Below, in pieces: positions 23,409 to 31,705 of a stretch of DNA of 37,150 nt; position 1 is the stretch's first letter; every line of letters begins with the position of its first letter. Origin of the DNA: Clostridium gallinarum (GTDB lineage Bacteria; Bacillota; Clostridia; Clostridiales; Clostridiaceae); contig NZ_JACSQZ010000036.1 in NCBI RefSeq assembly GCF_014836325.1, positions 1 through 37,150 on the forward strand, given 5' to 3'. The notes below the pieces were generated by a model. It did no database searches, was not told where the DNA came from, and saw nothing but the letters and a program-made list of their open reading frames with translations. Both the position numbers and the translations under genes were made by a program.

Positions 23409-24071
23409 CTATACTACCATATTAAAAATATAATATATAATTGGAACTAAAAGCGCAGGTAAATAATTAGCTATCTTCATCTTTATAATTCCTAAAAGAT
23501 CTAAAGACATTCCAAAAATAAGTAAGGATCCAATTGCAGAAATCTCATTAATGACCTCAGTTGTTAGGATTGGTTGTAGAATACCTGCTAAAAAGAAAAT
23601 TATTGTTTCATATATAAAAACAAAGGGACCACTTAACATAACACTTCTACCATAAATAGCTCCATAAATTAATGTACTGCATATATCTAAAATAATTTTG
23701 ATAGTTAATATAGATGAATCATTTTTAAGACCAATATCCAATGGACCTACAATTGCCATAGACCCTACACATTGAATCATAAATACAGTAATGAACCCCT
23801 TAACAAAGTTCTCATCTGCTTTCTTAAATTTAGATTTTAAAAACAATCCTAGTTTATTGAATTTATTATCTAAATCCAATTTCACTCCTATAATAGCTCC
23901 TAGTACACAACTAACAATCATTAATACATTATTTTTAGTAGTAATGGCTCCCTGTATACCAATAACAGCAATACAAAGATTAGCAATGATAAGTATCGCT
24001 TGTAGCTGTGTTTTTGAAATAAATTTTTTCGCATAACTACTTACAAATCCTGCTATCTCAATTCCAAGCAT
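23409..24071 (-). CDS. DUF554 family membrane protein
   Basis: A 220-residue protein with six or so hydrophobic segments. SCVLGAIIGVKLDLDNKFNKLGLFLKSKF, FVKGFITVFMIQCVGSMAIVGPLDIGLKND and SIGSLLIFGMSLDLLGI-type segments (seen as GAIIGVKLDLDNKFNKLG, GSMAIVGPLDIGLKND, IGSLLIFGMSLDLLGI) are typical of DUF554. The start is uncertain: the ATG used lies about 25 bases past the only good ribosome binding site (GGGAGGGG), and an out-of-frame ATG lies closer, so the 5' end may carry a small indel. It is the last gene after an MFS transporter and an M20 hydrolase, 46 bases downstream. DUF554 function is unknown; a transport-like role is suggested for the family. Confidence 0.75.
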   Translation of the reverse strand: MLGIEIAGFVSSYAKKFISKTQLQAILIIANLCIAVIGIQGAITTKNNVLMIVSCVLGAIIGVKLDLDNKFNKLGLFLKSKFKKADENFVKGFITVFMIQCVGSMAIVGPLDIGLKNDSSILTIKIILDICSTLIYGAIYGRSVMLSGPFVFIYETIIFFLAGILQPILTTEVINEISAIGSLLIFGMSLDLLGIIKMKIANYLPALLVPIIYYIFNMVV

Positions 24072-24117
24072 ATTTCATAATATATATATCATATTAAGCC
24101 CCTCCCTATTCTCTATA

Positions 24118-25293
24118 TTACTTTAAAAAATTTAATACTGTTTGAACTTCTGTCTTTACACCACTAATCATAGATTCTTCCTTTATATTAAATTTAGGGT
24201 GATGATTAGCAAATCCACATCCATCTGCTGCTGTACCACCTCCAAGTTGTACAAAGCAAATAGGAGCAATTTGACGATAATTTGAGAAGTCTTCACTTGC
24301 ACTTGTTAGTGGAGCTTCTTTTACCATTGATTCTCCTAATACTTCTCTTGCACTATCCATTACTAATTCTGATACTGTTTTATCATTTATAACAGCTGCA
24401 TATGCACGTTGATAATCTAAATCATATGTAGCACCATATGTTTTACAAGTATTATCTATAATTTCTTTAACTCTCTTCTCAACCTTTTCCCTAGTTTCGT
24501 CATTAATTGTACGAATAGATGCGCTCATATAAGCCTTATCAGGAATAATATTTGGAGCATCCCCTGCTTTAAATTCACCAACAGTTATTACTGCAAGTTC
24601 TCCTGGTGTAGTATATCTAGATATTACAGTTTGTAATTGATTTATAATTTGAGTTCCAACAATGATAGGATCAATTCCATTCTGAGGCATAGATCCATGA
24701 CTTCCCTTACCTTGAATATTTAAGAAAAATCCATCAGCAGCTGTTGTTGCAGCTCCTACTGGGCGTACATGAATACTTCCACATTCAAGATTAGGAATAA
24801 TGTGTAATCCTACTGCTGCATCAATATCATTTATCACACCGCTATCTATAATACTTTGAGAGCCACCTGGATTAAGCTCTTCTGCATGTTGAAATATAAA
24901 CTTAACAGTTCCATGTAAAGAATCTTTTAACTCTGAAAGAACTTTTGCTGTAGCTAATAACATCGCAGTGTGTATATCATGTCCACATGTATGAGCTACT
25001 CCTTCTACTTTTGATTTAAAAGGAACATCGCTCTCTTCTTGCATTGGTAAAGCATCCATATCTGCACGAAGTAATATAGTCTTTCCCTCTTTAGCACCAC
25101 GTAAAATACCAAGAACGCTAGTTTCTGTTGGTTTTACAATTTCAATATTTCCAAAGCTTCTTAGCTTTTCTTCAACAAAAGCTGCTGTGTTATACTCCTT
25201 ATATGATAATTCTGGATTTTCGTGAATATGACGTCTCCAAGAAATCATCTCTTCTACTGGAATTTTATTAAACCATTCTTTCATATCTTTCAT
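24118..25293 (-). CDS. M20 family amidohydrolase (hippurate hydrolase / N-acyl-amino acid deacylase type)
   Basis: A zinc-type metal hydrolase that cuts amide bonds of N-acylated amino acids or related compounds. I start it at ATG 25293 (MKDMKEWFNKIP): AGGAGG is 6 bases upstream, and the earlier TTG overlaps that site. WRRHIHENPELSYKEYNTA near residue 20 is the family opening. The metal cysteine and histidines lie in TCGHDIHTAMLLA and the catalytic Glu pair in FQHAEELNPGG, with the dimerisation (lid) domain in the middle and SASEDFSNY and the final His segment near the C-terminus. The real substrate cannot be told. The upstream MFS transporter, 66 bases away, may import it. Confidence 0.88.
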   Translation of the reverse strand: MKDMKEWFNKIPVEEMISWRRHIHENPELSYKEYNTAAFVEEKLRSFGNIEIVKPTETSVLGILRGAKEGKTILLRADMDALPMQEESDVPFKSKVEGVAHTCGHDIHTAMLLATAKVLSELKDSLHGTVKFIFQHAEELNPGGSQSIIDSGVINDIDAAVGLHIIPNLECGSIHVRPVGAATTAADGFFLNIQGKGSHGSMPQNGIDPIIVGTQIINQLQTVISRYTTPGELAVITVGEFKAGDAPNIIPDKAYMSASIRTINDETREKVEKRVKEIIDNTCKTYGATYDLDYQRAYAAVINDKTVSELVMDSAREVLGESMVKEAPLTSASEDFSNYRQIAPICFVQLGGGTAADGCGFANHHPKFNIKEESMISGVKTEVQTVLNFLK

Positions 25294-25359
25294 AATATAC
25301 CTCCTATACAATTATGCCAGAACTTAAAATCCTGGCATAATCTATCTAATATTTTTATT

Positions 25360-26556
25360 TTATTTAATTTCTTCTGGTTTCTTTACTAATAAAGTAGCTG
25401 CTCCTGAAATAATCATACATACAGCTAATACAATGAATGAAGAGAAATAACTATCTTCCTTAGCAAATGCACTAACTAATTGTGGAGAAATAATTCCACC
25501 AACAAATGCACCTATATTTAATACTGCAAATGCTGAACCTATAATCTTTCTTGGTACAATTTGATATGGTATAGATAATAGTGCTGAGAAAGCTAACATC
25601 ATAGTAAAATCAGAAACATATAATGCTGCTATAGCAACTTGATATACAGGTGCTGCTATAAACACAACTATACATATTGCTGTAATTATAGATAACCAAA
25701 AAATAAACTTTTGTTCTTTTCCTTTGAAATACTTAGTAATTACAGATCCACTTATTGCAGTTGCAATAGTCATAATTACATAGAATCCAACCATAATAGT
25801 ACTTAACATTGCCGGGTTTTCAATATCAAAATTTACATGGAATACATTTGGTAGCCAGAACATCATTGCTACACCAACTAAGTTGCTAAATAATACAGCT
25901 ACTGCTAATAATAATGTATTCTTATTTTTCCATGCATCAAAGAATCCTACTTTTTCTGCTGGTTGAGTCTTTTCTTTAACTTCTGTATTTGCTACCTTTT
26001 TATCTTTTAAGAAAATAATAACAAGAACAAGAGCTAATAAATAACCTGCTGCTAGCATGTAATAAGCATAATGCCAATTTACATTAATAATGCTTTGTCC
26101 AACTGTACTAGCAAGAATACCACCAATACCTGCAGTTGCAATTACTATAGATTGCACCTTTGCACATTGTTCTGGAGCAAAATTATCACTGATAATTTTT
26201 GGTGCACCATTTGTATATCCAGCTTGGCCAAATCCAACTAAGAAACGTAAGAAAAGAATTGCAAGCAATCCGCTAACATTTCCAAATAGGAATGAAAATA
26301 CCATTAATATACTTAAAGAAACTACAACGAATTTCTTATATCCAAAACGGTCAACTAACCAACCACCTGGTATTGTAACTAAAATAAAACTAACATAGAA
26401 CACAGAAGATAAGTTTCCCATTTCTGCTTTTGTAAAACCGTATGTACTAATTAACTTATCTGCAGTAAATCCAATCATACTTTTGTCTAGATTTGCAAAA
26501 ATACCTATTAAACATACAATTCCAAATACTATCCATTCTTTTTTTGTAAATTTCAT
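25360..26556 (-). CDS. MFS transporter (organic anion/cation symporter-like)
   Basis: A 398-residue, twelve-helix major facilitator. The opening WIVFGIVCLIGIFANLDKSM, the loop 2-3 motif GGWLVDRFGYKK and the segment RFLVGFGQAGYTNGAPKIIS (seen as FLVGFGQAGYTNG) are typical of sugar-acid, phosphate or small organic-anion symporters of the ACS or OPA groups. A second half with a similar loop and LNIGAFVGGIISPQL follows a central hydrophilic stretch (DKKVANTEVKEKTQPAEK). The gene starts a unit with M20 hydrolase and DUF554. A candidate MerR-controlled promoter lies at 26994-27024. The substrate is unknown; an acylated amino acid is a reasonable guess from the neighbour. Confidence 0.85.
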   Translation of the reverse strand: MKFTKKEWIVFGIVCLIGIFANLDKSMIGFTADKLISTYGFTKAEMGNLSSVFYVSFILVTIPGGWLVDRFGYKKFVVVSLSILMVFSFLFGNVSGLLAILFLRFLVGFGQAGYTNGAPKIISDNFAPEQCAKVQSIVIATAGIGGILASTVGQSIINVNWHYAYYMLAAGYLLALVLVIIFLKDKKVANTEVKEKTQPAEKVGFFDAWKNKNTLLLAVAVLFSNLVGVAMMFWLPNVFHVNFDIENPAMLSTIMVGFYVIMTIATAISGSVITKYFKGKEQKFIFWLSIITAICIVVFIAAPVYQVAIAALYVSDFTMMLAFSALLSIPYQIVPRKIIGSAFAVLNIGAFVGGIISPQLVSAFAKEDSYFSSFIVLAVCMIISGAATLLVKKPEEIK

Positions 26557-27186
26557 AGAATCCTCCTAAACAATCACTAAAACTTTACTTATAAATGAAC
26601 ATTTTCTCTTCCTAGGATAAAATTTTGTTCTCTACAGTAAAACTATAAACATGATTGCCATTAATAAAATAATATTTTTGTACATTTCATTAAAAATCAG
26701 TACCTGAGCTCAAACTTATATACGATACTAATTTTTATTACTGCTAGATATTAGTTCTAATGAAGTATTTGACTATTAATTATTTATAAGTTCTATTAAT
26801 AAAAAGTTTTAAATTGATTAATTACTGACATAAAAAGATAAAATATATTTAAACAATATATCCTCTATATATTTTTCTTAATTGATATAAGCTATTTCAT
26901 TTCTTACCTTTTTATATCATAATTATAATATTTCTTTTAACTAATACTTCTATAAAAAATCCTATTATCTAGCTGTTTTCTTCGTACAAGAGGATTATAA
27001 ACCTTAAATGTAATTTAGAGTCAATCAATTATTTTAATATTTTTTTGTATTAAAATTTATATCTATCTTTAACCTTATTTAAAGTTTATTCAATAATTTC
27101 ATTTACAAATGCATAATTAATTTTAGAAAATCGATTTAAAAGATAATTGTTATCAATATGCTCTAATAAGGAAAGCTTCTAAAAAG
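26557..27186. promoter_or_regulatory. 630-base leader region before the MFS gene
   Basis: No gene is seen. The region is AT-rich, with no terminator-type hairpin between the candidate promoter at 26994-27024 and the MFS start, so a transcript from it would have a leader of about 430 bases. I see no known riboswitch shape. A closer promoter may also exist. Confidence 0.4.
26994..27024 (-). promoter_or_regulatory. candidate MerR-type promoter with 19-bp spacer
   Basis: On the minus strand, TTGACT (27019-27024) and TATAAT (26994-26999) are separated by exactly 19 bases, too long for ordinary sigma-A use. In the spacer CTAAAT and ATTTAAG form an imperfect dyad around TAC. A 19-bp spacer with a central dyad is the hallmark of promoters that MerR-family activators unwind, and a MerR-family gene ends just upstream at 27236. 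Confidence 0.6.
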
Positions 27187-27220
27187 AAAAAAAGCAGAAA
27201 CCCCCTTTAGAGTTCTGCTT
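27187..27220 (-). terminator. terminator after the MerR-family regulator gene
   Basis: On the minus strand AAGCAGAA pairs with TTCTGCTT, with CTCTAAAGGGGG between, followed by TTTTTCTTTTT. It lies 16 bases past the regulator's stop and separates it from the transporter unit. Confidence 0.8.
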
Positions 27221-27235
27221 AAATATATTTTATAA

Positions 27236-28051
27236 CTAAGATTCTATTTTTTCATAAGGTATCCACACTAAATGAGATATAAGATATTCTTCTTCATCTA
27301 TCCATCTCGCAAAGATTACACGAGATATACTTTCTCCAACAATTCGCAAATGATGTTTATTAGCATATTCTAATATCATTTTAGAAATGCCTTCTATATC
27401 ATTCTTTGGGGTTGCCTCATAATAAAACACAATAGCTGGACAACTATCATAAAACTTTACAATATCATTTTCATGTATTCCAAGAAATTCTGCTGTTCGC
27501 TTATCTAAACAAAATCCAAAATCAAAATCTTTACCTAAATTCATCATAGCATTTAATTGTATAGAGCCTGACATAAAAGTAAGATCTGCGTATTTTAACC
27601 ACTTAACTACCTCTTCTTGTACTCTTTCATCTTCAATTAATTCATGATTTTTTTGGTAACTTAAACGATATAAAGGTGGTCTCTCTCCAAGAAAACATTC
27701 TTGTTTAGCATCTTGAGCTTGAGTCATAAAATTAATTGTTGTATTAACACTATTTATTTTTAAATTTAAATAAAAAGCCTCATTTAATAACTCTTTTTCT
27801 CTTTTTATTAATGAATACTCTGCTTCTTTCATTGTACTCTCATTCATTATTTCTTTAATTTCGTGCAAGTTATATCCATATTTCTGGAACTTTTGAATGT
27901 TGAGTAAATGATTAACCTTTATAATATCAAAATATCTATAATTTGAATCTTCCTTATATGGTTCAATTAATCCCTTTTTTTCATAATTCCTTACTGTTTC
28001 AGCACTAATTCCAAGTAGTTTAGCAATTTCACCAATTTTATATGTTTTCAC
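27236..28051 (-). CDS. MerR family transcriptional regulator with effector domain
   Basis: A 271-residue activator-type regulator. The N-terminal winged helix-turn-helix is KTYKIGEIAKLLGISAETVRNYEKKGLI with SNYRYFDI, clearly MerR family. A coiled-coil linker runs about 75-115 (EAEYSLIKREKELLNEAFYLNL). The C-terminal part from about 120 resembles ligand-binding domains (GyrI-like), with SNRVIFARW-like strands near the end, such as ISRVIFARWIDEEEY. No metal-binding cysteine pattern of true MerR is seen, so the signal is probably an organic molecule. The transporter, hydrolase and DUF554 unit downstream, with its own 19-bp-spacer promoter, is the likely target; the link is inferred from position. 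Confidence 0.85.
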   Translation of the reverse strand: MKTYKIGEIAKLLGISAETVRNYEKKGLIEPYKEDSNYRYFDIIKVNHLLNIQKFQKYGYNLHEIKEIMNESTMKEAEYSLIKREKELLNEAFYLNLKINSVNTTINFMTQAQDAKQECFLGERPPLYRLSYQKNHELIEDERVQEEVVKWLKYADLTFMSGSIQLNAMMNLGKDFDFGFCLDKRTAEFLGIHENDIVKFYDSCPAIVFYYEATPKNDIEGISKMILEYANKHHLRIVGESISRVIFARWIDEEEYLISHLVWIPYEKIES

Positions 28052-28141
28052 GATGAATCCCCCCAGACTTCTATAAACTATTATACTAAAGTTTATTTAT
28101 ATCTTCACGGTTATTTATTTATAAATTCTTATAGATTAAAG

Positions 28142-28175
28142 AAAAACGACCTAACCCCTACGGTTAAGCCGTTTT
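28142..28175 (-). terminator. terminator after tRNA-Arg
   Basis: On the minus strand AACGGCTTAACC pairs with GGTTAGGTCGTT (two mismatches) around a GTAG-type loop, followed by TTTC. It lies 11 bases past the tRNA's CCA. Confidence 0.7.
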
Positions 28176-28186
28176 CATAAAAATTC

Positions 28187-28261
28187 TGGTACCCCCAACA
28201 GGGATCGAACCTGTATCTGTCCCTTAGGAGGGGACTGTTCTATCCATTGAACTATGAAGGC
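28187..28261 (-). tRNA. tRNA-Arg(CCU), CCA encoded
   Basis: GCCTTCA and TGGGGGT form the acceptor stem with three G-T pairs, followed by A and an encoded CCA. The anticodon loop CTCCTAA gives CCU, reading AGG. The T arm ACAGG-TTCGATC-CTGT is standard. It stands alone between the MerR-family regulator and plsC. Confidence 0.93.
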
Positions 28262-28414
28262 CTGAGTATCAAGTAAATTGTATAATAACATTTCAATTAT
28301 GTCAATATTATGCAAAGGCTATAAAATTCAAAAGAAATTCTAATTACTTTTCTAAATTCTTACTTTGTTATATACTTTATTTATGGAATTATTTTATTGA
28401 AAGGATTTGATTGT

Positions 28415-29140
28415 ATGTTTAGATCTATTATTTGGTATATAGTATTTTTTAGTACAATTATTATTAGCCTATCTGCTATGATAATAACAAAAATATTAGA
28501 CAAAAAAGGACTTATAGAAAAAAGAGATATTTTAGTTTATAAGGTTACTACACTTTGGGCAAGCATTTTATTAAAGGTTGCAGGTGTTAAAGTAACAGTC
28601 CATGGACTAGAAAATATACCAAAAGATAAAAATGTTTTATATATAGGAAATCATCAAGGTAATTTTGATATACCAATATACATGAGTAAAGTTCCTGGTT
28701 TAAAAGGATTTGTATCTAAAATTGAGGTTAAGAAAATTCCTGGAGTTCGTACTTGGATGAACTATATGTATTGTGTCTTTATGGATAGAAGTAGTGTCAG
28801 AAAATCCGGTGAAGCTATTATAGAAGGTATAAAAATCTTAAAAAAAGGACATTCTATAGTAATTTTCCCTGAAGGTACTAGAAGTAAAGGCGATAAAATG
28901 GGAGAGTTTAAAGCTGGAAGCTTTAAGCTTGCTACCAAGTCTAAAGTTCCTATAGTTCCTGTTACTATGAATGGTTCCTATAAAATCATGGAGAAGAGTG
29001 AAAAGAAATGGATAGTTAAACCAGCCCATGTGGATTTATATATACATCCAGCAATTGAAACTGCAAATTTATCTAAGGAAGAACAGGATGAATTGCCTAA
29101 AAAGGTTTATGAAATTATTAAAAGTAAATTACCATGCTAA
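28415..29140 (+). CDS. plsC: 1-acyl-sn-glycerol-3-phosphate acyltransferase
   Basis: Adds the second acyl chain to lysophosphatidic acid to give phosphatidic acid at the membrane. I start it at ATG 28415, because AAAGGA lies about 9 bases upstream; a TTG 18 bases earlier overlaps that site. An N-terminal membrane helix (SIIWYIVFFSTIIISLSAMII) leads to the acyltransferase blocks NHQGNFD (His and Asp of HX4D), the FMDRSSVRKSG segment, FPEGTRSKG (block III) and VPIVPVTMNGSY (block IV). The length is 241 residues. The neighbours are not lipid genes, and a terminator follows. Confidence 0.92.
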   Translation: MFRSIIWYIVFFSTIIISLSAMIITKILDKKGLIEKRDILVYKVTTLWASILLKVAGVKVTVHGLENIPKDKNVLYIGNHQGNFDIPIYMSKVPGLKGFVSKIEVKKIPGVRTWMNYMYCVFMDRSSVRKSGEAIIEGIKILKKGHSIVIFPEGTRSKGDKMGEFKAGSFKLATKSKVPIVPVTMNGSYKIMEKSEKKWIVKPAHVDLYIHPAIETANLSKEEQDELPKKVYEIIKSKLPC

Positions 29141-29142
29141 TT

Positions 29143-29182
29143 AAAAAAATGTGGTGCTATTTTAAAAGTACCGCATTTTTTA
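29143..29182. terminator. bidirectional terminator between plsC and ogt
   Basis: AAAAAATGTGGTGCTATTTT and the AAGTACCGCATTTTTT arm pair with G-T pairs. T runs flank both sides, serving the convergent plsC and ogt genes. Confidence 0.75.
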
Positions 29183-29683
29183 ATTTAAAAAGCTTTTTTC
29201 TAAATTAATTAGCTTCTCTTGTATATCTGTATGATTTCCTGCATATCCTATAAGCTTTTGATTTTTACCTATAACTCTATGGCATGGTATTACTATTGGT
29301 ATAGGATTAGCTTTATTTGCTTGACCAATAGCTCTAACAGCTTTTTCATTCCCTATAGCTTTTGCTATATCACTATAACTTCTAACTTCTCCATAAGGAA
29401 TATTTATAAGCTCCACCCAAACCTTTTTTCTAAAATCCGTATCTTCAATATCTAAAATTAAATCAAAAGATTTTCTTTTCCCTAAAAAATATTCTTTTAT
29501 TTGTTTTATTTCTTCTTTACACATTTGTTCATCTTCTATTAAATTATATTTATCTTTAAAATTATCCCAATCTTCTTCAATTATTTCTATATTCCTTAAT
29601 CCTTTATGACTTTTTATGATATAAATATTTCCTACTATAGTACTTATTTTATAATAATATAATTTTTCATCATTATTCTTCAT
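29180..29683 (-). CDS. ogt: methylated-DNA--protein-cysteine methyltransferase
   Basis: Removes methyl groups from O6-methylguanine by transfer to its own cysteine. The active site PCHRVIG is intact, preceded by the helix-turn-helix (VRSYSDIAKAIGNEKAVRAIGQANKAN; in parts VRSYSDIAKAIGNEKAVRAI and GQANKANPIPIVIPCHRVIG) and followed by YAGNH. The N-terminal part (LYYYKISTIVGNIYII) is the usual poorly conserved ribonuclease-like domain. The length is 167 residues, as in Ogt rather than Ada. It lies alone between convergent plsC and divergent helicase. Confidence 0.93.
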   Translation of the reverse strand: MKNNDEKLYYYKISTIVGNIYIIKSHKGLRNIEIIEEDWDNFKDKYNLIEDEQMCKEEIKQIKEYFLGKRKSFDLILDIEDTDFRKKVWVELINIPYGEVRSYSDIAKAIGNEKAVRAIGQANKANPIPIVIPCHRVIGKNQKLIGYAGNHTDIQEKLINLEKSFLN

Positions 29684-29981
29684 TATTCTACTCCCTAAAA
29701 GGTTTACTTTTTTCCTTTTCTATAAATTTTATAAAATTACTTATTTTTCTATCAAATAATACGAGCATATTTTTCAAATATAGTGTATAATAAATTAGTT
29801 AATATAAAATAACAGCTTATGATTAATTGTATATTATTTTAAATCAATAAAGATAATTTAGATAAATTCAATTAAATTTAGTATGATTTTAATACTTAAT
29901 TTTATACTAAATTAGTTAATATAAAATAATCGCTTATGATTAATTATATATTATTTTAAATAAAGAGAAAGAGGATTTTAG
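29684..29981. promoter_or_regulatory. divergent region of ogt and the DEAD-box helicase, with a tandem duplication
   Basis: About 300 AT-rich bases. They include a TATAAT box at 29786-29791 and two copies of the helicase leader, 29791-29883 and 29908-30003. The second copy carries the true start codon. Confidence 0.5.
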
Positions 29982-30003
29982 ATGAACGAAATTAAATTTA
30001 GTA
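29791..30003 (+). repeat. tandem duplication of the helicase leader and first codons
   Basis: TAAATTAGTTAATATAAAAT starts both copies (29791 and 29908). They share GCTTATGATTAATT and ATATTATTTTAAAT and continue into GATAAATTCAATTAAATTTA (29861-29880) against GATGAACGAAATTAAATTTA (29981-30000). The second copy includes the real ATG, where the first has ATA. Two of the 54 outer positions differ plus a few later ones and a 3-base indel. Confidence 0.75.
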
Positions 30004-31556
30004 ACTTAGGGCTTAAGGATACCCTTTTAAAATCTATTGATGAATTAGGTTTTAAAGAACCATCCCAAATACAAGCTGAGGCAATACCAGCAGCAATTGC
30101 AGGACACGACCTTATCGGGCAAGCTCAAACTGGAACTGGTAAAACTGCTGCCTTTGGATGTGGAATAATTAATAGCATTACAAAAAAGGATGGCCTTTCT
30201 GCTATAATCTTAGCTCCAACAAGAGAATTAGCTATACAAGTTAATGACGAGCTTAGAAGATTATCTAAATACGATAACCTATCAATACTTCCTGTATATG
30301 GTGGAGATCCTATAAGTAATCAAATTAGAACATTAAAAGGTAATGTAAATATAGTAGTTGGTACTCCTGGTAGAGTTTTAGACCATATAAAGAGAGGTAC
30401 TATTAAATTAGATAAAATTAGATTCTTAGTTTTAGATGAAGCTGATGAAATGTTAAATATGGGCTTTATTGATGACTTAGAAGATATAATAAAACAACTA
30501 CCAAGTGAAAGACAAACTTTATTATTCTCAGCTACAATGCCTGAACCAATAAAAAAATTAGCAAAAAGATATATGAAACCAGATGCTAAACATATAGCTA
30601 TAAAGAAAACTTCAATGACTGTTTCTAAAATTAGTCAAAGCTTCTTTGAAGTATCTCATAAAACTAGATTTGAAGCACTTTGTAGAGTTTTAGATTTTGA
30701 TACACCATCTTCTGCAATAATATTCTGTAGAACTAAAAAGGGTGTTGATGAATTAGTTGAAGGTATGCAATCTAGAGGCTATGTTGTAGAGGGAATGCAC
30801 GGAGATATGTCACAAGCTCATAGATTAAGAACTTTAAAGAAATTTAAAGATGGTTCTTTAAATTATTTAATTGCAACCGACGTAGCTGCAAGAGGAATAG
30901 ATGTTGAAGGTATAACTCATGTAATAAACTATGATTTACCACAAGATGTTGAAAGCTATGTTCATAGAATAGGTAGAACAGGAAGAGCAAATAGAGAAGG
31001 AACTGCTTACTCATTAGTTTCTCCAAAAGAATATTCTATGTTAAAGCAAATTAAATCAGTTACTAAGAGTGATATTTCCAGAAAAGCTATCCCTACAGTT
31101 AATGAAATATTCAATAGTAAATCATCATCTATTTTAGAAGATGTTACAAATACTATTAACGATTCTGATTATTCAAGATTTATTCCAATAGCTAAAGAGC
31201 TAAGCGAAAAATTTGATAACATTGAAATTATTGCAGCCTTAATTAAGAGCAAATTTAATAGCGAGTTACTTGAAAACTATAAATCAAATGTTCTTGAAGC
31301 TCCAAAATCAGAAGATATACGTTTATTCTTATCTGTTGGTAGAAGAGATGGAATAACACCTAAATCTTTAGTTAACTTTATAAAAGATACTGCTAGAATT
31401 AAAGCAACCTCTATAGGAGATATAGATATATTAGAAAACTTCTCATTTGTAAATATAACTCCAGATGTTAAAGATAAGGTTATCGAAAAATGTATCGGTC
31501 GTAAGTTAAATAATAGAAAAGTTAATATAGAAATTGCAAATAGAAAAAGAAAATAA
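29982..31556 (+). CDS. DEAD-box RNA helicase with DbpA-type RNA-binding domain
   Basis: An ATP-dependent RNA helicase of the CshA/DeaD/DbpA group, acting on ribosome assembly or mRNA structure, often at low temperature. All motifs are present: Q motif EPSQIQAEAIPAAI, Walker A AQTGTGKT at 48-55, PTRELAIQV, GTPGRV, the DEAD box LDEADEML, SATMP, the helicase C motifs IIFCRTKKGVDEL and TDVAARGIDVEG, and HRIGRTGRA. The last 75 residues (DIRLFLSVGRRDGITP; SIGDIDILENFSFVNI) form the DbpA RNA-binding fold, which in E. coli DbpA recognises 23S rRNA. The 524 residues and the basic tail fit that subgroup. The gene has a duplicated upstream leader. Confidence 0.93.
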   Translation: MNEIKFSNLGLKDTLLKSIDELGFKEPSQIQAEAIPAAIAGHDLIGQAQTGTGKTAAFGCGIINSITKKDGLSAIILAPTRELAIQVNDELRRLSKYDNLSILPVYGGDPISNQIRTLKGNVNIVVGTPGRVLDHIKRGTIKLDKIRFLVLDEADEMLNMGFIDDLEDIIKQLPSERQTLLFSATMPEPIKKLAKRYMKPDAKHIAIKKTSMTVSKISQSFFEVSHKTRFEALCRVLDFDTPSSAIIFCRTKKGVDELVEGMQSRGYVVEGMHGDMSQAHRLRTLKKFKDGSLNYLIATDVAARGIDVEGITHVINYDLPQDVESYVHRIGRTGRANREGTAYSLVSPKEYSMLKQIKSVTKSDISRKAIPTVNEIFNSKSSSILEDVTNTINDSDYSRFIPIAKELSEKFDNIEIIAALIKSKFNSELLENYKSNVLEAPKSEDIRLFLSVGRRDGITPKSLVNFIKDTARIKATSIGDIDILENFSFVNITPDVKDKVIEKCIGRKLNNRKVNIEIANRKRK

Positions 31557-31579
31557 TATTTAAAATTTCTTAATACTTA

Positions 31580-31616
31580 AAAGCTGTGTCACTTTAGTTT
31601 CACAGCTTATTTTATT
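31580..31616 (+). terminator. terminator after the helicase
   Basis: AAGCTGTG and CACAGCTT pair around a 12-base loop, followed by ATTTTATTTT. It lies 24 bases past the stop. Confidence 0.75.
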
Positions 31617-31705
31617 TTGCTTAGCAAAACAAAAAAAGCGAGCATTTTTGCAATGAAAAATTTAAAATGTAGAATTAAAGAAAAAAATCCTTAATTCTAC
31701 ATTAT
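31613..31705. repeat. repeat family 2, copy 4
   Basis: GTTTTGC-like hairpin (TTTTGCTTAGCAAAAC), then AAATTTAAAATG and a perfect 11-bp inverted repeat TGTAGAATTAA (31669-31679) with TTAATTCTACA (31691-31701). The AATCC word is kept. It also ends transcription of the 100-residue gene on the minus strand. Confidence 0.65.

Noticed and set aside
26557..27186. Riboswitch in the long leader of the MFS gene
   Set aside because: I found no conserved riboswitch core or terminator/antiterminator pair in it; only the promoter with a 19-bp spacer stood out.
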